Shown here one piece after another: positions 11,273 through 22,235 of a stretch of DNA of 64,000 nucleotides. The DNA is from Termitomyces sp. T153 (taxonomy: Eukaryota > Basidiomycota > Agaricomycetes > Agaricales > Lyophyllaceae): positions 992,001-1,056,000 of the forward strand of contig JACKQL020000010.1 in assembly GCA_018296165.2 (NCBI GenBank), read 5' to 3'. The first letter of the stretch is position 1. The number at the start of each line of letters is the position of its first letter. The notes beneath the pieces were generated by a model that worked only from the letters and a program-made list of their open reading frames with translations, had not been told where the DNA came from and made no database searches. Made by a program: the position numbers and the translations under genes.

Positions 11273-11663
11273 CCAGTATCAGAGCAGAATCCTCAATCTT
11301 ACCAGTGAGGTACACTAACAAGCCATGACCTCACACAGCTTTAATAATGTCATCTTGAAAGACACCCAGTTTCAGCCATCAAATTTCTCCACTCCAGGCA
11401 ATAAAAACAGAGTGTAATTCTGGGACATTTTAGTTGGATTGATTTTGGTAGTTTTGTGGTCAGAATTTTCCTTTTTGAGAGTCACACACTCAATATACTG
11501 AGTGGCACGGGGCCCTATAACCTGTTAAGTCAGTGTAATAACAACTGTATTTGTGTAAGTACATGTTAAGCACAGAATTACTTGTATGCTAGTATACATG
11601 TAGAGTGAAGAATAGGGAACACACCTTAAGGAATATGGGGCACAGCTCGGTCAGAGTAATTAT

Positions 11664-11832
11664 TGTTGGGAAATCAGACAGAGAACCCAGCAAAAGAAGC
11701 AGAGCATATGGTGTTACAGGCACTGAGAAGCACATAGCTATGTCCACAAGTTAACATAACAAGGTTAACAAGGTTTAAAGTCCATTCAGCCTGTTCCATC
11801 CATCATGTGAGCTTGTTATCCTTGATACTTCT
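11664..11832. repeat. Left direct repeat flanking the copia-like gag (possible LTR)
   Basis: It starts TGTTGGGAAATCAGA and ends in a block containing 'ttcatccatca'-like sequence and 'gcttgttatccttga'. A shorter version of the same start and end lies at 12,930-13,001. The two direct repeats bracket the copia-like gag, as LTRs would, but their lengths differ (about 169 against 72 bp), so one or both are rearranged. Confidence 0.4.
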
Positions 11833-11872
11833 CTTCAAGTGAAACATTTATGTTGGTGAACTTCCTCTCAAG

Positions 11873-12620
11873 CTAAAAGGCAAAGTTTACCTCATCATCT
11901 TTGTCAGGAAAAATAACGAGACCAGCAAACTTCTGATCTATTGCTTTCAAGTGCTTCATCCTAACTTCACATGAAGCAGCAAAATGGCCAGTCCCTCCAC
12001 AGTAGAAGCAAATAGTGGTGAAGCCAGACTTTTCTTCCTTCATTGCAACCATAGCCTCTCCAGCAGATTTCTCCTCAGGCTCAGGTGCAACAACAGGGCA
12101 AGTGAGATTCTGATGACTTACTTCATTGAGCAGGTAACTGATGACAAGGTTGAGTGTAAGCTCTGTCAAGGTGATAGCATCAAGAGAAATGATGATGGTC
12201 TCATAAGAAGGGGGTAAACCTGTAGTGAGGACAATGATGAAGTCTTCACTAGATGTGGGGACATTGATGGCAGTAATGCAATTGGCAAGAGAGCATACTT
12301 CTCCAATCCAGACCTCTATAGTCTGGTCCTTCTTCATAGAAGCAGTGATGAAGGCATGTTGGAGTGCAAGATGACTATCAAAACCATAGGCACAATGAAC
12401 CTTGCCAAGGTTCTCCCAAATAGTGTGTGGGTTGGGATCAGTCATATGAGCAAGTTGAGCATCTTCCACACTAAGAATCAATAATGCCCTGGCCTCAGCC
12501 ATCCTGTTCTCAACTGCCTTCAACTCTTTGCCCTTCAAACTCTCCAGTGAAACCTTCTTCTCAAATATATACCAATAACCCTGCCCAACAAGTACAGCCA
12601 CCATGTGCATTGAACATTTG
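11873..12620 (-). pseudogene. Ty1/copia-type gag (UBN2-like) with CCHC zinc knuckle
   Basis: A 245-codon minus-strand frame ends in a retroviral-type zinc knuckle, C-F-Y-C-G-G-T-G-H-F-A-A-S-C (CX2CX4HX4C). Upstream is a helical region with the pattern of copia gag proteins (M-V-A-V-L-V-G-Q-G-Y-W at the start, 'TIWENLGKVH' further on). The N-terminus appears to continue upstream in another frame, which suggests a frameshift near 12,600-12,660. The protease, integrase and RT expected downstream are absent; the frame stops after a short acidic tail. It is flanked by direct repeats at 11,664-11,832 and 12,930-13,001. Probably a deleted or gag-only copy. Confidence 0.65.
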
Positions 12621-12929
12621 ATGTGATTTGTATGAGAGAGCCAGGGGAATTGAATAGGACCATCCTATAATGATGACATGACAATGACCAGAAAAGAAAA
12701 TAGAAGTAGAGAGCAAAAAAGAAATAAGCAGCAAGTCTGGACTCAAAATATCCCTGCAATATTTAGTGCTTGCAACACACAATGGATTTTGGCCTCCAAG
12801 GGGCAGGTGACAGATTTTGGCCTCTGGGGGGCAAAGGAGGAACAAGGTAGACAACCAAGTAATGGATTTTGGCCTCTGGTGGGCAGGGGTGAGACACTCA
12901 AGGTATTTGTGAGATGCTTAGCACTTGTG

Positions 12930-13001
12930 TTGGGAAATCAGATGGTTTAAAGTCTGTTCAGCCTATTCCATCCATCACGTAAGCTTGTTATCCTTGACAA
13001 T
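12930..13001. repeat. Right direct repeat flanking the copia-like gag (possible LTR)
   Basis: It starts TGTTGGGAAATCAGA and ends ...TTATCCTTGACA, so it has TG...CA termini. It matches both ends of the repeat at 11,664-11,832 but lacks the middle. Just upstream, at about 12,782, 12,812 and 12,863, the motif GATTTTGGCCTC recurs three times. Confidence 0.4.
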
Positions 13002-14316
13002 AATGACTGAGGGTGTCCTGAGTTCCACTTCCAGCCTATATCCATTGACTGTACAGTTTATCCCCCTCTCCTCCATTATCTTCTGTGCTGCATACTCCTA
13101 TCACATGTCCAACTTGCATACCTACATGTACCATGATCTCCTTTCCAATATAGAGCTTCTGAGAAAAACACTCCACAACATCTAAATCTGAAGTCCAATC
13201 CATAAATGGAGATTCATTGTAAATGGCCTCAATCTCCAGCCTCTGGGCACATGACAACACAGAACTAGTACCATTGAATAGCCTTAGTTGGAGGTACTGG
13301 CGCCTTAAAGATGAGAGGATGGGAATGAGAGGCAGGCTCAGAATAAGGGAAACAAGATTGGGGTTCAGAATGAGTAGTCCCCTGACAATCAACACAATGA
13401 CAACATGGGAAATGGCTCAAGACTGATGACAGTGAAGAAAATACATATGACTGTAAAGACGGCAAGTTTGATGTAAGTGCCACAACCTCCTAAAATATAT
13501 GTACTTCTTGATGACACTGTCAGCGGAGGAGCTTTTTGCAGCCATACATACTGAATTTCATGTAAATTCTTTGGAAAATATGAAAACTGGTTTTGATGTG
13601 TTGGTGTCCTTCAGAGACTGTGTCCAAATGGTTTCACAGGAGATATGGAAGGTGTCCGGATATATATTTACATGAGTGTAACAAAGCATTGCAGCAACTT
13701 ACCTTAATCTAAGGTCAGAAACCATAAACAACTCAACAGTGGACATTGAACATGTTACTTGTGCGGTCAAGACACGAATCGCAAGAAAAAAATCACAGGC
13801 TCTCGATGTTCAAGATCGCGACAACGTAGGAATGAAATGATTTCCGCACATTGGTTACAAAAGTACTCATATGCATGTACATGCTTTATGATAGTGGACC
13901 ATCTGAAGACTGTCTTTGCTCGGAATGTGGGAACATTGTAAATTGATCCCGACCTAGCTCACCCATTTCTCAATATCATAACCACTATGTTGCGACAATA
14001 TTATGCTAGATGTGCCTTTACTGACAAACTATGTCTTCATAGATTCTTTGTGATACGATTGGGTCTTAGAGTAAGGAGCGCAGGATGCAGTCAACAAAGG
14101 AAGAAGTGCCGTCGACGTGGGGACGTGAGAGCAGGCAACGAAGTGGAGATTGATATTATCTTATCATATATATGCATATTTACTTCAGCAGGTGTTGCCT
14201 TTATCGGACGATGGTCTTGTTTGGACGTGTCAGGTTAGGAGGGAAAGGGCAGCGCCTCATTTCTTCACCTTGTTTGTTTTTTTTCTAGCTTTCCCTGCTT
14301 TCAGAATTGTCCTGAC
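13002..14316. other. TE-to-gene transition, no gene recognised
   Basis: CpG is rare up to about 13,650 and becomes normal after about 13,750, marking the edge of the repeat compartment. Short frames exist on both strands (for example 13,036-13,395 minus and 13,987-14,238 plus) but none has a recognisable motif. The last few hundred bases should include the promoter of the Pom34-like gene that starts at 14,317. Confidence 0.5.
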
Positions 14317-15168
14317 ATGGCTCAAACAATAACTTCCAAACCGTCCTTGATATCGTCACTACTCCTCACAGTTTCAAATCACTTCAAACCTCACCGAGCA
14401 GAAGCACTACAAAGAATACGTACAAACGCGTTCTCGTTGATCCTGATTTTCGTATTCTCAAACCTTTTGCCACTGCCAACGATTCAACGTTCGATGCGAC
14501 TCGTAATAAGCGACAACAAACCTGAGCGATGGTCATCAGATTGGTTCTATAGGTGGTTCTGTATCATTGGTGAGTACTTTATCTTCGTTTCTATTGATTA
14601 CTGGACTATTATGGTCAGAGGTTGCATTAGTCGCTCTCTTTGCTTTCAATCTTTTACAAGGACTTTACGCGGTGCAGTATCCCCGTACGGTACCCCTGAC
14701 ACCAGAGAAGCAAAAGTCATTGTTCCAAAATACGACAAACCCAAAGCGATCGTTCAAAGTTTTATCCCCTAATGTGTGTCTTTTCGACCTGTTCTTCTTT
14801 TTATTCTTACAATTGGAATCTTAGTCGAGCCCTCAGCCACAGAGGGCCTTCTCAATGTCTCAGTCTGCTTCTTTTACTGGTTCACCCTCAACGTATCCTG
14901 CGTCTCCTCTTTCGACGCCTTCTCGAGTCGTACACTACCCTTCTGTTTCCGCGTCGTCCACCAATACCAACGCTTCATCGACTTCAACCACGTTGTTTCA
15001 TTCAACCCCTAGCCCTGCGATTCCAGCCTATAGGTATCATTCGAACTCAGTTGGACGTGAGTCATCTTTTCTTCTTTATCGTACTCTCTCTCAGACTGAG
15101 TTACAGGAGCACTTGATGAGTCATTCCTCGGACGTATACCCCCGCCGGAATCTGACGACGAAGATTAA
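14317..15168 (+). CDS. Pom34-like nuclear pore membrane protein
   Basis: Four exons (14317-14569, 14619-14773, 14825-15056, 15107-15168) join in frame to give 233 residues. Pom34-family proteins (NPCC domain) are small double-spanning proteins that help anchor the nuclear pore complex in the nuclear envelope. Two hydrophobic segments are visible, near residues 38-55 (SLILIFVFSNLL) and 84-105 (EVALVALFAFNLL). A Ser/Pro-rich tail follows with the segments 'FKVLSPN' and 'STPSRVVHY', and it ends in an acidic SDDED. All four joins preserve frame across GT-AG introns of 49-51 nt. It converges with GMC oxidoreductase 1. The start is the first ATG in the frame. The family call rests on recognising this two-helix plus STPSR-tail layout. 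Confidence 0.75.
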
Positions 15169-15648
15169 GATTGAAGCGATATGGACTTGCTGTGTTGAAC
15201 GCCATTCAGTGTCTCGCCATTTAGTAATACCGTATAATTGTTCAGATGTTGAGACGACATTCAATTTCTGCTTCCGGTGGTGTGTCAACTCGAATGATAT
15301 AAATTCGGCCAAGATATCTGGCTAATCTTGCAGCAATTGCCTAATCAGCCCCGTCAATATCGCTGTTAACTCACGAAAACTCTTCGGAGCTGAGTCAGAA
15401 GGCAATATCAAGTACATCTAATATTGGGTTTTCAATATTAGTTGACGATCAACGAGTGAAATATAAATCATATGTATGTAGTTCTAATTCTAATTTAAAT
15501 CAATGAATATGCATCCGAATAGCGTGATGGAGTATAACGATGTAGATGCGGAAAACGTATTCTATGGATAGGGAAGTGTTACCGAAGATAGATAATATGT
15601 TTGGTTAAACTCGGAGGCTGAGATTGAACACACTAGCAGCTAGTCACC
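15169..15648. other. Convergent intergenic region
   Basis: It separates the 3' ends of the Pom34-like gene (+) and GMC oxidoreductase 1 (-). AT-rich, with a short inverted motif TCTAATATTG / CAATATTAG near 15,418-15,444. No coding region or clear terminator element was seen. Confidence 0.5.
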
Positions 15649-17800
15649 TCAATGATTCGCAGCCTTGATTAAATCCGAGGCTCTCTCCGCAACAACGTAG
15701 ACCGGAACTTGAGTGTGAGCACTGGGAACAAACGGCTGGACCGCCCCATCTTATATTTAGGAATTTACGCCACAAAAGTAAAAAGTGGAACATACCAGAA
15801 CGGAAGCATCAACAACTCTGACTCCCGCTATCTTTTTGACCTTCAAATCCGGATCGACGACACCGTTGTTGGCTCCTTTGGGTGACATACTGGCCGTACC
15901 GACTGGATGGAAGATCGTTGCAGTGTTTTTTTGTACGTACGCGTCAATCTGGGCATCTGTCGTCGCATTTTCTAGGCCGTTGATCGGGCTTATGACATAA
16001 CCTGCCCAAGAGGGGGCTGTGAGGAATTCGAGACTGCTCTTCACTGCAGCGCGCATAGCGACTTTGTCGAAGTCGGTCTTCAAGAGAGCAGGATCAATGA
16101 GAGGTGTATCAAAGAAGTTGTTGGACCGTAGCTTGATGTATCCACGGGAGGTCGGTGTCAGGACAACGTTGGCAAGTCCGAGGAAGTTTCCGGTGGGAGG
16201 AGATGTGGTAAGAGCGAGAGAGTTCTGTTAGAAGAAGGTATGTCAGCGGAGCCTGGGTGGAAACTTTGAACACACACAGCAACAATGAGCTCATAGTGGG
16301 CTGAGTGAGGACCAGCAGAAGGATCTTGAGTGGTTTTGAAGATCGGATCGTTGTTTGGAAGACGTATGAATCCCAGATGAGACGCAATAGTGTCAACAAG
16401 GAACCCGGTGCCCGTCTTCTGCCAGAACGCAATGTCTTGAGCTGCGATTGTGGCGTTGCGAGTGAAGTCATCGAAGGTGTCTGTAGAATTGACTAGGAAT
16501 CCATTTCCAAGCAGTGCGTGGTCCGACATGTTTTCGCCGACATCCGCGAGGTCGACAATTGGCTTGATTCCAACAGCCTTGAGGTCAGTGGTCTTGCCTA
16601 TTCCAGAGTTCAAAAGGATCTGGGGAGTGCCGACAGTACCTGCGGAGAGTATGACTTCGCGGGTCGCAGTCACATGTTGTATTGATCCTACGGGCAGGAT
16701 AAGTACGGTAAGAGCACAAGAAATATGGTGTTGTTACCATCAGATTCAAGACGATATTCGACGCTTCGAAACTCAGGGAGACCCTTTACTGTGCCTGTCT
16801 GCAGAAGACGAGATACTTGAGCCCCAAGTACAATATGAAGGTTGGGTCGCTGGCGAAAGTTTGGGGCCAAATATGATGTCGAGGAGCTGCTGCGCCTTGG
16901 ACCGTTGGTAGTTGTCTGTACCCAACCTATAGTGGGAATAAGTGAAATTCTTTCATCCTACAATAAATAGTTACCGAATCCCAAACCGTTACCGCTATTG
17001 ATATCGAGGTTAAACGAAAAGTCTCCTTTAAGTTGGCTTGTAGCGTTGATGATTCGGCCATCAATCGGGGTCGGGAATCCGGAGACGCTGACGGGCATTA
17101 TTCCGGATGTGCTGTGGACTTTTAAGTCGACTTGGTTGCTGACATCATGGTGGTCAACTGGAGCAGTGAAATTTTCATTCTTCTTGAAGTATTGTTGCAT
17201 ATTGTTCCAGGACCATCCCTGATCTCCTGTAACTTTAGCGTAACGATTGAAATCATCTCGAGTGCCACGAGTATAAAACAGGTAGTCTGATAAACGTCAA
17301 TGAGTGACTTGGGCGCAAAATATATAAGGTATACTCACTGACAGAGCTCGACCCTCCTAAAACGTGACCACGAGGATATGGGATTGAACGGCCTCCGAGA
17401 CCAGGCTGAGCGACAGTGGTGTAATTCCAATCCCATGGTGTGTTTGGTGTATCTTCATGACAAAGGAAAGGGATTTCCAGCTGTAATACACCCTCATCAC
17501 TGTGAATATGTAAGGTATGAAGTCGTTTCGCGTATACAATGAAAAGTAGACTTACTCTGGGCCTGCTTCGATAAGCAAGACATGGTAGTTAGGATTTTCT
17601 GTTAGCCTGTTGGTCAATACTGCTCCAGCGTTTCCACCTGGACATCGTGATTGGTCAACTCGATTATACAATCACGGGAGCCACGTACCACCAACAACTA
17701 TGAAGTCGTAAGGATCATTAGTAGAGTTGGCTGCAGGAGCAGCAAGAGAGAGACGATTCAGTGCAAGAGCAAGAACTAAGGTGTTGATTAGAGCAAGCAT
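15649..17800 (-). CDS. GMC oxidoreductase 1, aryl-alcohol-oxidase type, secreted
   Basis: Eight exons (17800-17689, 17637-17556, 17499-17339, 17286-16975, 16926-16738, 16687-16278, 16224-15796, 15735-15649) give 593 residues. GMC flavoenzymes of this type oxidise alcohols or aldehydes with FAD and release H2O2 outside the cell, supplying peroxidases during lignin breakdown. Seen here: a signal peptide (MLALINTLVLALALN...), the FAD-binding VVGGGNAG near residue 36, GGSSSVNYLFYTRG, the GMC signature [13 protein letters not shown], and the two C-terminal active-site histidines in FHPVGTASM (about H528) and PSAHTQ (about H572). The C-terminus ends in an AERASDLIK block typical of the family. All introns are GT-AG and about 48-63 nt. 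The exact substrate cannot be read from sequence. Confidence 0.93.
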
Positions 17801-19389
17801 GGTAGGTGATGATTTCTAGGTCAAGAGGAGAAGCAAAGGAAATGGACGATGACTTTTCGTTGGAAGAAACAACCTCTTTTATATGCCCTCGAAACCGGTC
17901 CCAATATCTAGACTCAGCGCAGCTGGTGGACAAATTTACGCAGGTCTCCATACGCATTCTGGAGTTCGGTTTGATACCATGTCTCACCAGTGATCTCTGA
18001 TGTATGTTCATTGCTCTGATGCGCTCTCTGTCGACCCATTCAGTCAAGCCTGTGCCCTCGGGATACGCGTTTCGCGGTAGTCACAAGCCGTGCAGTGTTT
18101 AATGTACCGAAAGTTCTAGTACGTCAGAGGCCCCATTGTATCAGACAACGAAGCATTGCTAGAATCTCCAAAGAGGCCGCCACACGCTTGATCGCGAAAA
18201 AAAGGTAAAGCTCGGCAAGATGACTCGGGGTCAATTCCGAGGGTTGATCGTGCTAACTCTTTCCGTACACCACGCGCCACCACAAATAGGATATGTAGGT
18301 CAAAAGTCCTTGATTGATGAAAAAGATGGCGACCCTTGAACTTGAATATCTCATGCGCAAACAAAAAAGGGTTCAGGTCAGGTTTCAAGGAGTTTCGGAA
18401 CGACTCCCACAGATTGCCGAAAGAATACGAGCTGGTACGATAAAATGAGGTATTCCAAGAAAGATACATGCATGGAATGAGGCACGTAGTCGCATACCCA
18501 CAAGAATTGCCGCCTACCTTTCAGGCTATTTCTGATAACTTAGGCGCATGACAGCTGAGCCTGCTCTCAACATTCTATGACATCTAATGATACAAGGATG
18601 ATTGGGTGGAGCACCTCGAGTCAATAGATGAATTGTAGCCGGTCGATATCATAACTGCGGAGATATTGATGAGTCAGATTAAAACATATGCAAAACACAA
18701 AGGCGCCCAACTGTAAATCTTCTGCGGGGCTAGATCTTTACGAAGAGGTGTGTCGGTTAGAGGGTTTCGAAACTGATCAACATGACCTGAAATGATCCGG
18801 GGATGCATCCCGTCTACATATCCCGTCTAACGGGAGGTTTGCACGGACGTACAGTGGATTTACCCGGGGCTTGAGACCGTTACTTACTAACAGACAGTTT
18901 GTCAAGATAGTGATAGTTTCTGATTGAAGTTAATTTCGGTTCAATTCATCACATTTGAGTACGTACTTTTGGCGCTTATCCCTTACTGTTTAGAGCGTGT
19001 TTTCTAGTGATCTTGTCAGTGTCATTTCAAGATCTGCCAGTGAGAATACCTAAATGTACTCAAACACTGATGTACTGCTCAGTGAGCCCAATACGCACTC
19101 AGAGAGAAATAAATCATCATTTCAAGACACCTATTTCGGGGTTTGCGCGAAGTGGATAACAGCACAGGTGTCGGCCCGGACGGCCACACTTCGGAGTCAA
19201 CAAAAGGGACCGCTGAGATAGTTGAGACGAATCCTGGGGACAGAGTAAGTTTCTGATTGTTCAGACTCAAGTTGTCAAGACATCTACAGTTGAATGTTTG
19301 TTTGCGTCTTTTCTGGGCGCCTACGGCCGGGATTACCCGGGATCAAAAGTGCGCGTCGCTGCGATGTTATCCCGTTTCGGAGACGAATA
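17801..19389. other. Upstream region of GMC 1, no gene recognised
   Basis: CpG-normal unique sequence. It must include the promoter of GMC oxidoreductase 1, which reads leftward from 17,800. A minus-strand frame of 117 codons (18,116-18,469) has no recognisable motif or spliced partner. The region ends abruptly at 19,389, where a pogo-like repeat begins and CpG density falls. Confidence 0.5.
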
Positions 19390-20050
19390 CAGTCAAACCT
19401 CTCATAACCGATGGCCCCTCCGTGGAAGCTAAAAAGTATCGGTTATTAGGGAGTATCGGGTATAAGAGGGGTTGTTGTAGAGTCTCTTCTAATGCTTCCT
19501 TTTAGTATAAGTAGACATTAGATACATCACTGCTAATAACTATTTGAATTTTTAATAAAATATTTGTTAAGAGTAAGTCTATTAACAGTAGTGGCACAGC
19601 AGGAACTAACTACATACCTGGCACAGGGAAATCCAAAGAGAATAGGTCTGAGGATTCCAATGCCTAGGACTGCAAATTTACCAGAAATGAACCATGGGAA
19701 ATATGACGCAGAGCCCGACGTCATCATCAAAGCCATTATCAAAGTCACGTGACCTGAAACCGGAAATCCATGGTTTGTATCTTTTTTTTTCTCAATTTGT
19801 TGTTAAAATTACAATGGTATGTCAATAATACAGTGATTCTTCCATCATATACTTAGGAAAAACCAATTAATTATGATGAAAATCTATACTTTTTAGGCAA
19901 ATTATTGGTTATGACCTTTCCTGGGACCCATCAAATATCGGGTATCACTGCTGGTACTGGACTGTGTTTCCTTAGGAAAAAATCAAAAGGAAACCTGTCA
20001 TGCCATTTCCTTTGTGGCAATTTCTGATGGAAAAAGTCTGGAATGGGAGC
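19390..20050. mobile_element. pogo/Tigger-like repeat, copy 2
   Basis: Starts CAGTCAAACCTCTCATAACC directly after a TA at 19,388-19,389. The same start occurs at 8999. Subterminal TATCGG-type motifs recur (for example near 19,437 and 19,453). Similarity to copy 1 resumes around 19,945-20,010 ('cactgctgg', 'gaaacctgtcat'). No transposase is present, so it would be a MITE or fragment. The right end is not fixed. A short chromovirus-LTR-like patch lies inside at 19,605-19,680. Confidence 0.5.
19605..19680 (-). mobile_element. Short chromovirus LTR relic inside the pogo-like repeat
   Basis: The stretch containing 'ccaaagagaataggtctg' and 'ggattcc' matches the middle of the 439-bp LTR at 20,316 (there 'ccaaagagaacaagtctg') with a few differences over about 70 bp. 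It represents a related but distinct LTR subfamily. No LTR ends or primer site were seen. Confidence 0.5.
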
Positions 20051-20310
20051 TTAGAGCTGGAAGTGGAGTTCTTCATGGGACAAACCAACACACACTCAGT
20101 AAGCCCTGCAGAGTATAGCTGGGTTTAGAAATTGGGACAGCACGTTAATGGCAGATGGTGTGGGACTTAGGGTGGGAAGTAGTATGAACTCTGACAAAGT
20201 CAAATTGTAGTAAAAGTGGCTATGAGGTGTAACCAGCATCAGCTGAAAAGGGATCAGGCTGGAGAACTAGATGGAGTGTCCATAATTACCACCCCCCATT
20301 ACATACTGTG
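20051..20310. other. Short unassigned interval before the chromovirus
   Basis: No gene or recognisable element. The last five bases before the LTR, GGACC at 20,311-20,315, are the left target-site duplication of the Gypsy element. Confidence 0.6.
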
Positions 20311-20315
20311 GGACC

Positions 20316-20754
20316 TGTAAGGGCGACCTCTGGAGGCTGGGGCTCAATCACACAGCTGGCAAAGGGAAATCCAAAGTCTATTCAGTACTGTACAGTGTCT
20401 ACTGAGATAACTACTCACCTGGCAAAGAAAAATCCAAAGAGAACAAGTCTGGGGATTCCCTAGGCCAGGTGTGACGCTTCAGAGGCTTCAGAAGCATGAG
20501 AAACAACTGTACAGTATGACAGAGAAAAAAGACACAAGTGATGTGTCAGCAATTGGTCAGCAGTTACATAAGCCAGTGGCAGTGTCAAAGGGCACACTTG
20601 TCTGAATTATTGACAGAGAACCGGTGCAGCCTGAGGGCTGAAACTAGAACCAATAGATAGGGAAAAGGAAGGAGAATAAAGGAAAACTATAACGGAGCAA
20701 ATCTGACAAGAACTGGAGGAGGAGAAGGGGAAACAAGTGAGACATCCCCTGACA
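20316..20754 (-). repeat. 3' LTR of the chromovirus
   Basis: 439 bp, starting TGTAAGGGCG and ending CCCCTGACA on the plus strand. It is identical to the other LTR except for three transitions. One of these is a CpG here (GGGCGACC) that reads GGGTGACC in the partner LTR. The left flank GGACC is the target duplication. Confidence 0.97.
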
Positions 20755-20768
20755 TCACCCCCCCTCTA
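20755..20768 (-). other. Polypurine tract next to the 3' LTR
   Basis: On the minus strand the sequence immediately before the 3' LTR reads TAGAGGGGGGGTGA. It is the purine-rich primer site for plus-strand DNA synthesis and lies exactly against the LTR edge at 20,754/20,755. Confidence 0.85.
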
Positions 20769-20975
20769 GGATGCGGCGCCTCGATGCACTGGGTAGAAGA
20801 AGTCACGAATTGCCTGGTCAGCTGGTGAAATGGAGTAGATGCCTTGAATTGCTTTGGGGGCATTGGGATGCCTATGGTAGAAGTCCCAGACCAAGCCTGG
20901 TGCATGAACGTTAGCCTGTGGTTCCCAAGAGATGTCCTCAATACCATATCCCTTCCATTTCACCTTGAACTGCAA
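20766..20975 (-). pseudogene. Chromodomain at the C-terminus of integrase
   Basis: The frame contains F-K-V-K-W-K-G-Y and then D-I-S-W-E-P, the core of a chromodomain, followed by a Tyr-His-rich helix and a short tail ending R-G-A-A-S-stop. Chromodomains on chromovirus integrases steer insertion toward heterochromatin marks. It is out of frame with the upstream integrase segment, which ends at 21,132, so the join is broken or shifted in this copy. Confidence 0.85.
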
Positions 20976-21131
20976 CTTCCCTCAGAACACCCTGCTGTCC
21001 AAGATTTCCTCCACCTCATATTCTTCCTCATCATTGACCAGGACTGGTGGTGGGGGTGGCTTAGGGCAATGGCCTGGGATTGGATCCTTTGGAGCTGAAA
21101 ACAACTTGACCACATTGAAGACTGGATGCAG

Positions 21132-21902
21132 TTAGGGCAGGCCTGCTGGGAGTTTAAGTCCGTATGCCAAAGGCCCTACCTTCTTCTCCACCATGAAGGG
21201 GCCCAGATGATGATGTGACAGCTTCAGGGATGGCCTTGTTGTCTTAATGTCTGAGCTGTCCAAGTACACATGGTCCCCAGGCTTGTAAACTGGTGCAGGT
21301 GTCCATCTGTGATCATAGTACCATGCCATGTCTTCCTTGGCCTTCACCAATGCAGCTTTTGCCTCCTTCTGTGCCCTCCTCATCTGATTCACAAACTTGT
21401 TGACAGAGTCATTCTCTGAGGGGTGTGCCCAAGGTTCAAATCCCATGTGAGGGTGCCTGCCAGTGTCCAGGAAGAATGGAGTCATCTGCATGGAAGAGTG
21501 AACATGGTTGTTGTATTGGAATTCTGCATCCAGCAACAGCTCATCCCAGTCATCCTGCCTCTTATAACAAAACAGGTGGAGATACTGTTCCAGTTCCTGG
21601 TTAACACATTCTGTCTGCCCATTCAACTGAGTGTGATAGGCTGTGATGGTATGGAGCTTTATGCCTAGCAGGCAAGATAGTTCTCGAGCGAATTCTGCCA
21701 CAAACTGGGGGCCCCGGTCTGAGACATATCCATCTGACAGACCGTGTAGTTTCCAGACATTCTTACGGTACAGGCTGGCTGCTCCCAAGGCAGAGCATGT
21801 GGTGTGAGTAGGTATGAAGTGAGCCCGTTTGCCATAGAGGTCCACCACCACCATCATGGCATTGTACCCATGAGCATCTGGGAGCTCCACAATGAAATCC
21901 AC
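21132..21902 (-). pseudogene. Integrase catalytic core
   Basis: A 256-codon frame covers the retroviral integrase core. The three acidic residues expected are present: the Asp of MDFIVELPD, the Asp of VSDRGPQF and the Glu of NGQTECVNQELEQYL. Where the family usually has an Arg after that Glu, this copy has Cys, a change that a CpG-to-TpG transition at an Arg codon would produce. The C-terminal part contains YKPGDHVYLD, the conserved strand of the Gypsy integrase tail. The frame is cut off from the upstream zinc-binding domain by a stop. Confidence 0.9.
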
Positions 21903-22022
21903 TGATGCAACACTCTAGCAAGCAGCTGGAATAGGAAGTGAGTGGAGCTGGCCCATGGGTGCTTGGCGGCGAGGTTTTGTGTGGAGACAGAGGTTGCAGG
22001 TGCTAGTATAGGTGCCTACATA

Positions 22023-22214
22023 TCAGGAGATCTGTGGCCACCAATAGTTCTGGGATACCAGCTCTAGCATCTTCCACCTTCCAGGATATCCAGCCACTTG
22101 AGAGTCATGATGTTGTTCTACAATGCACCGACAAAGTTCTGGGATGTTAGGCACATAAATGCGTCCTCTGAAGGTCAGCAGCCCATCCTGAAGACTCCAC
22201 TCATCTGCATGCAC
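22023..22214 (-). pseudogene. Integrase N-terminal zinc-binding (H2C2-like) segment
   Basis: The short frame has the pattern seen ahead of Gypsy integrase cores: L-L-T-F-R-G-R-I-Y-V-P, then E-Q-H-H-D-S and later N-Y-W-W-P. It lies between RNase H and the integrase core, as expected. Stops on both sides separate it from its neighbours. Confidence 0.8.
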
Positions 22215-22235
22215 TGACTTGACTCCACTTGCCTA

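Noticed and set aside
11103..11321. 72-codon minus-strand frame with a poly-tyrosine run
   Set aside because: It is the translation of an AAT microsatellite.
14776..15012. Plus-strand frames overlapping the Pom34-like gene
   Set aside because: They are alternative frames of exons 2-3; the spliced model explains the sequence with two membrane segments and the conserved tail.
18116..18469. 117-codon minus-strand frame upstream of GMC 1
   Set aside because: No recognisable motif, no spliced extension and no conserved neighbour; kept as intergenic.
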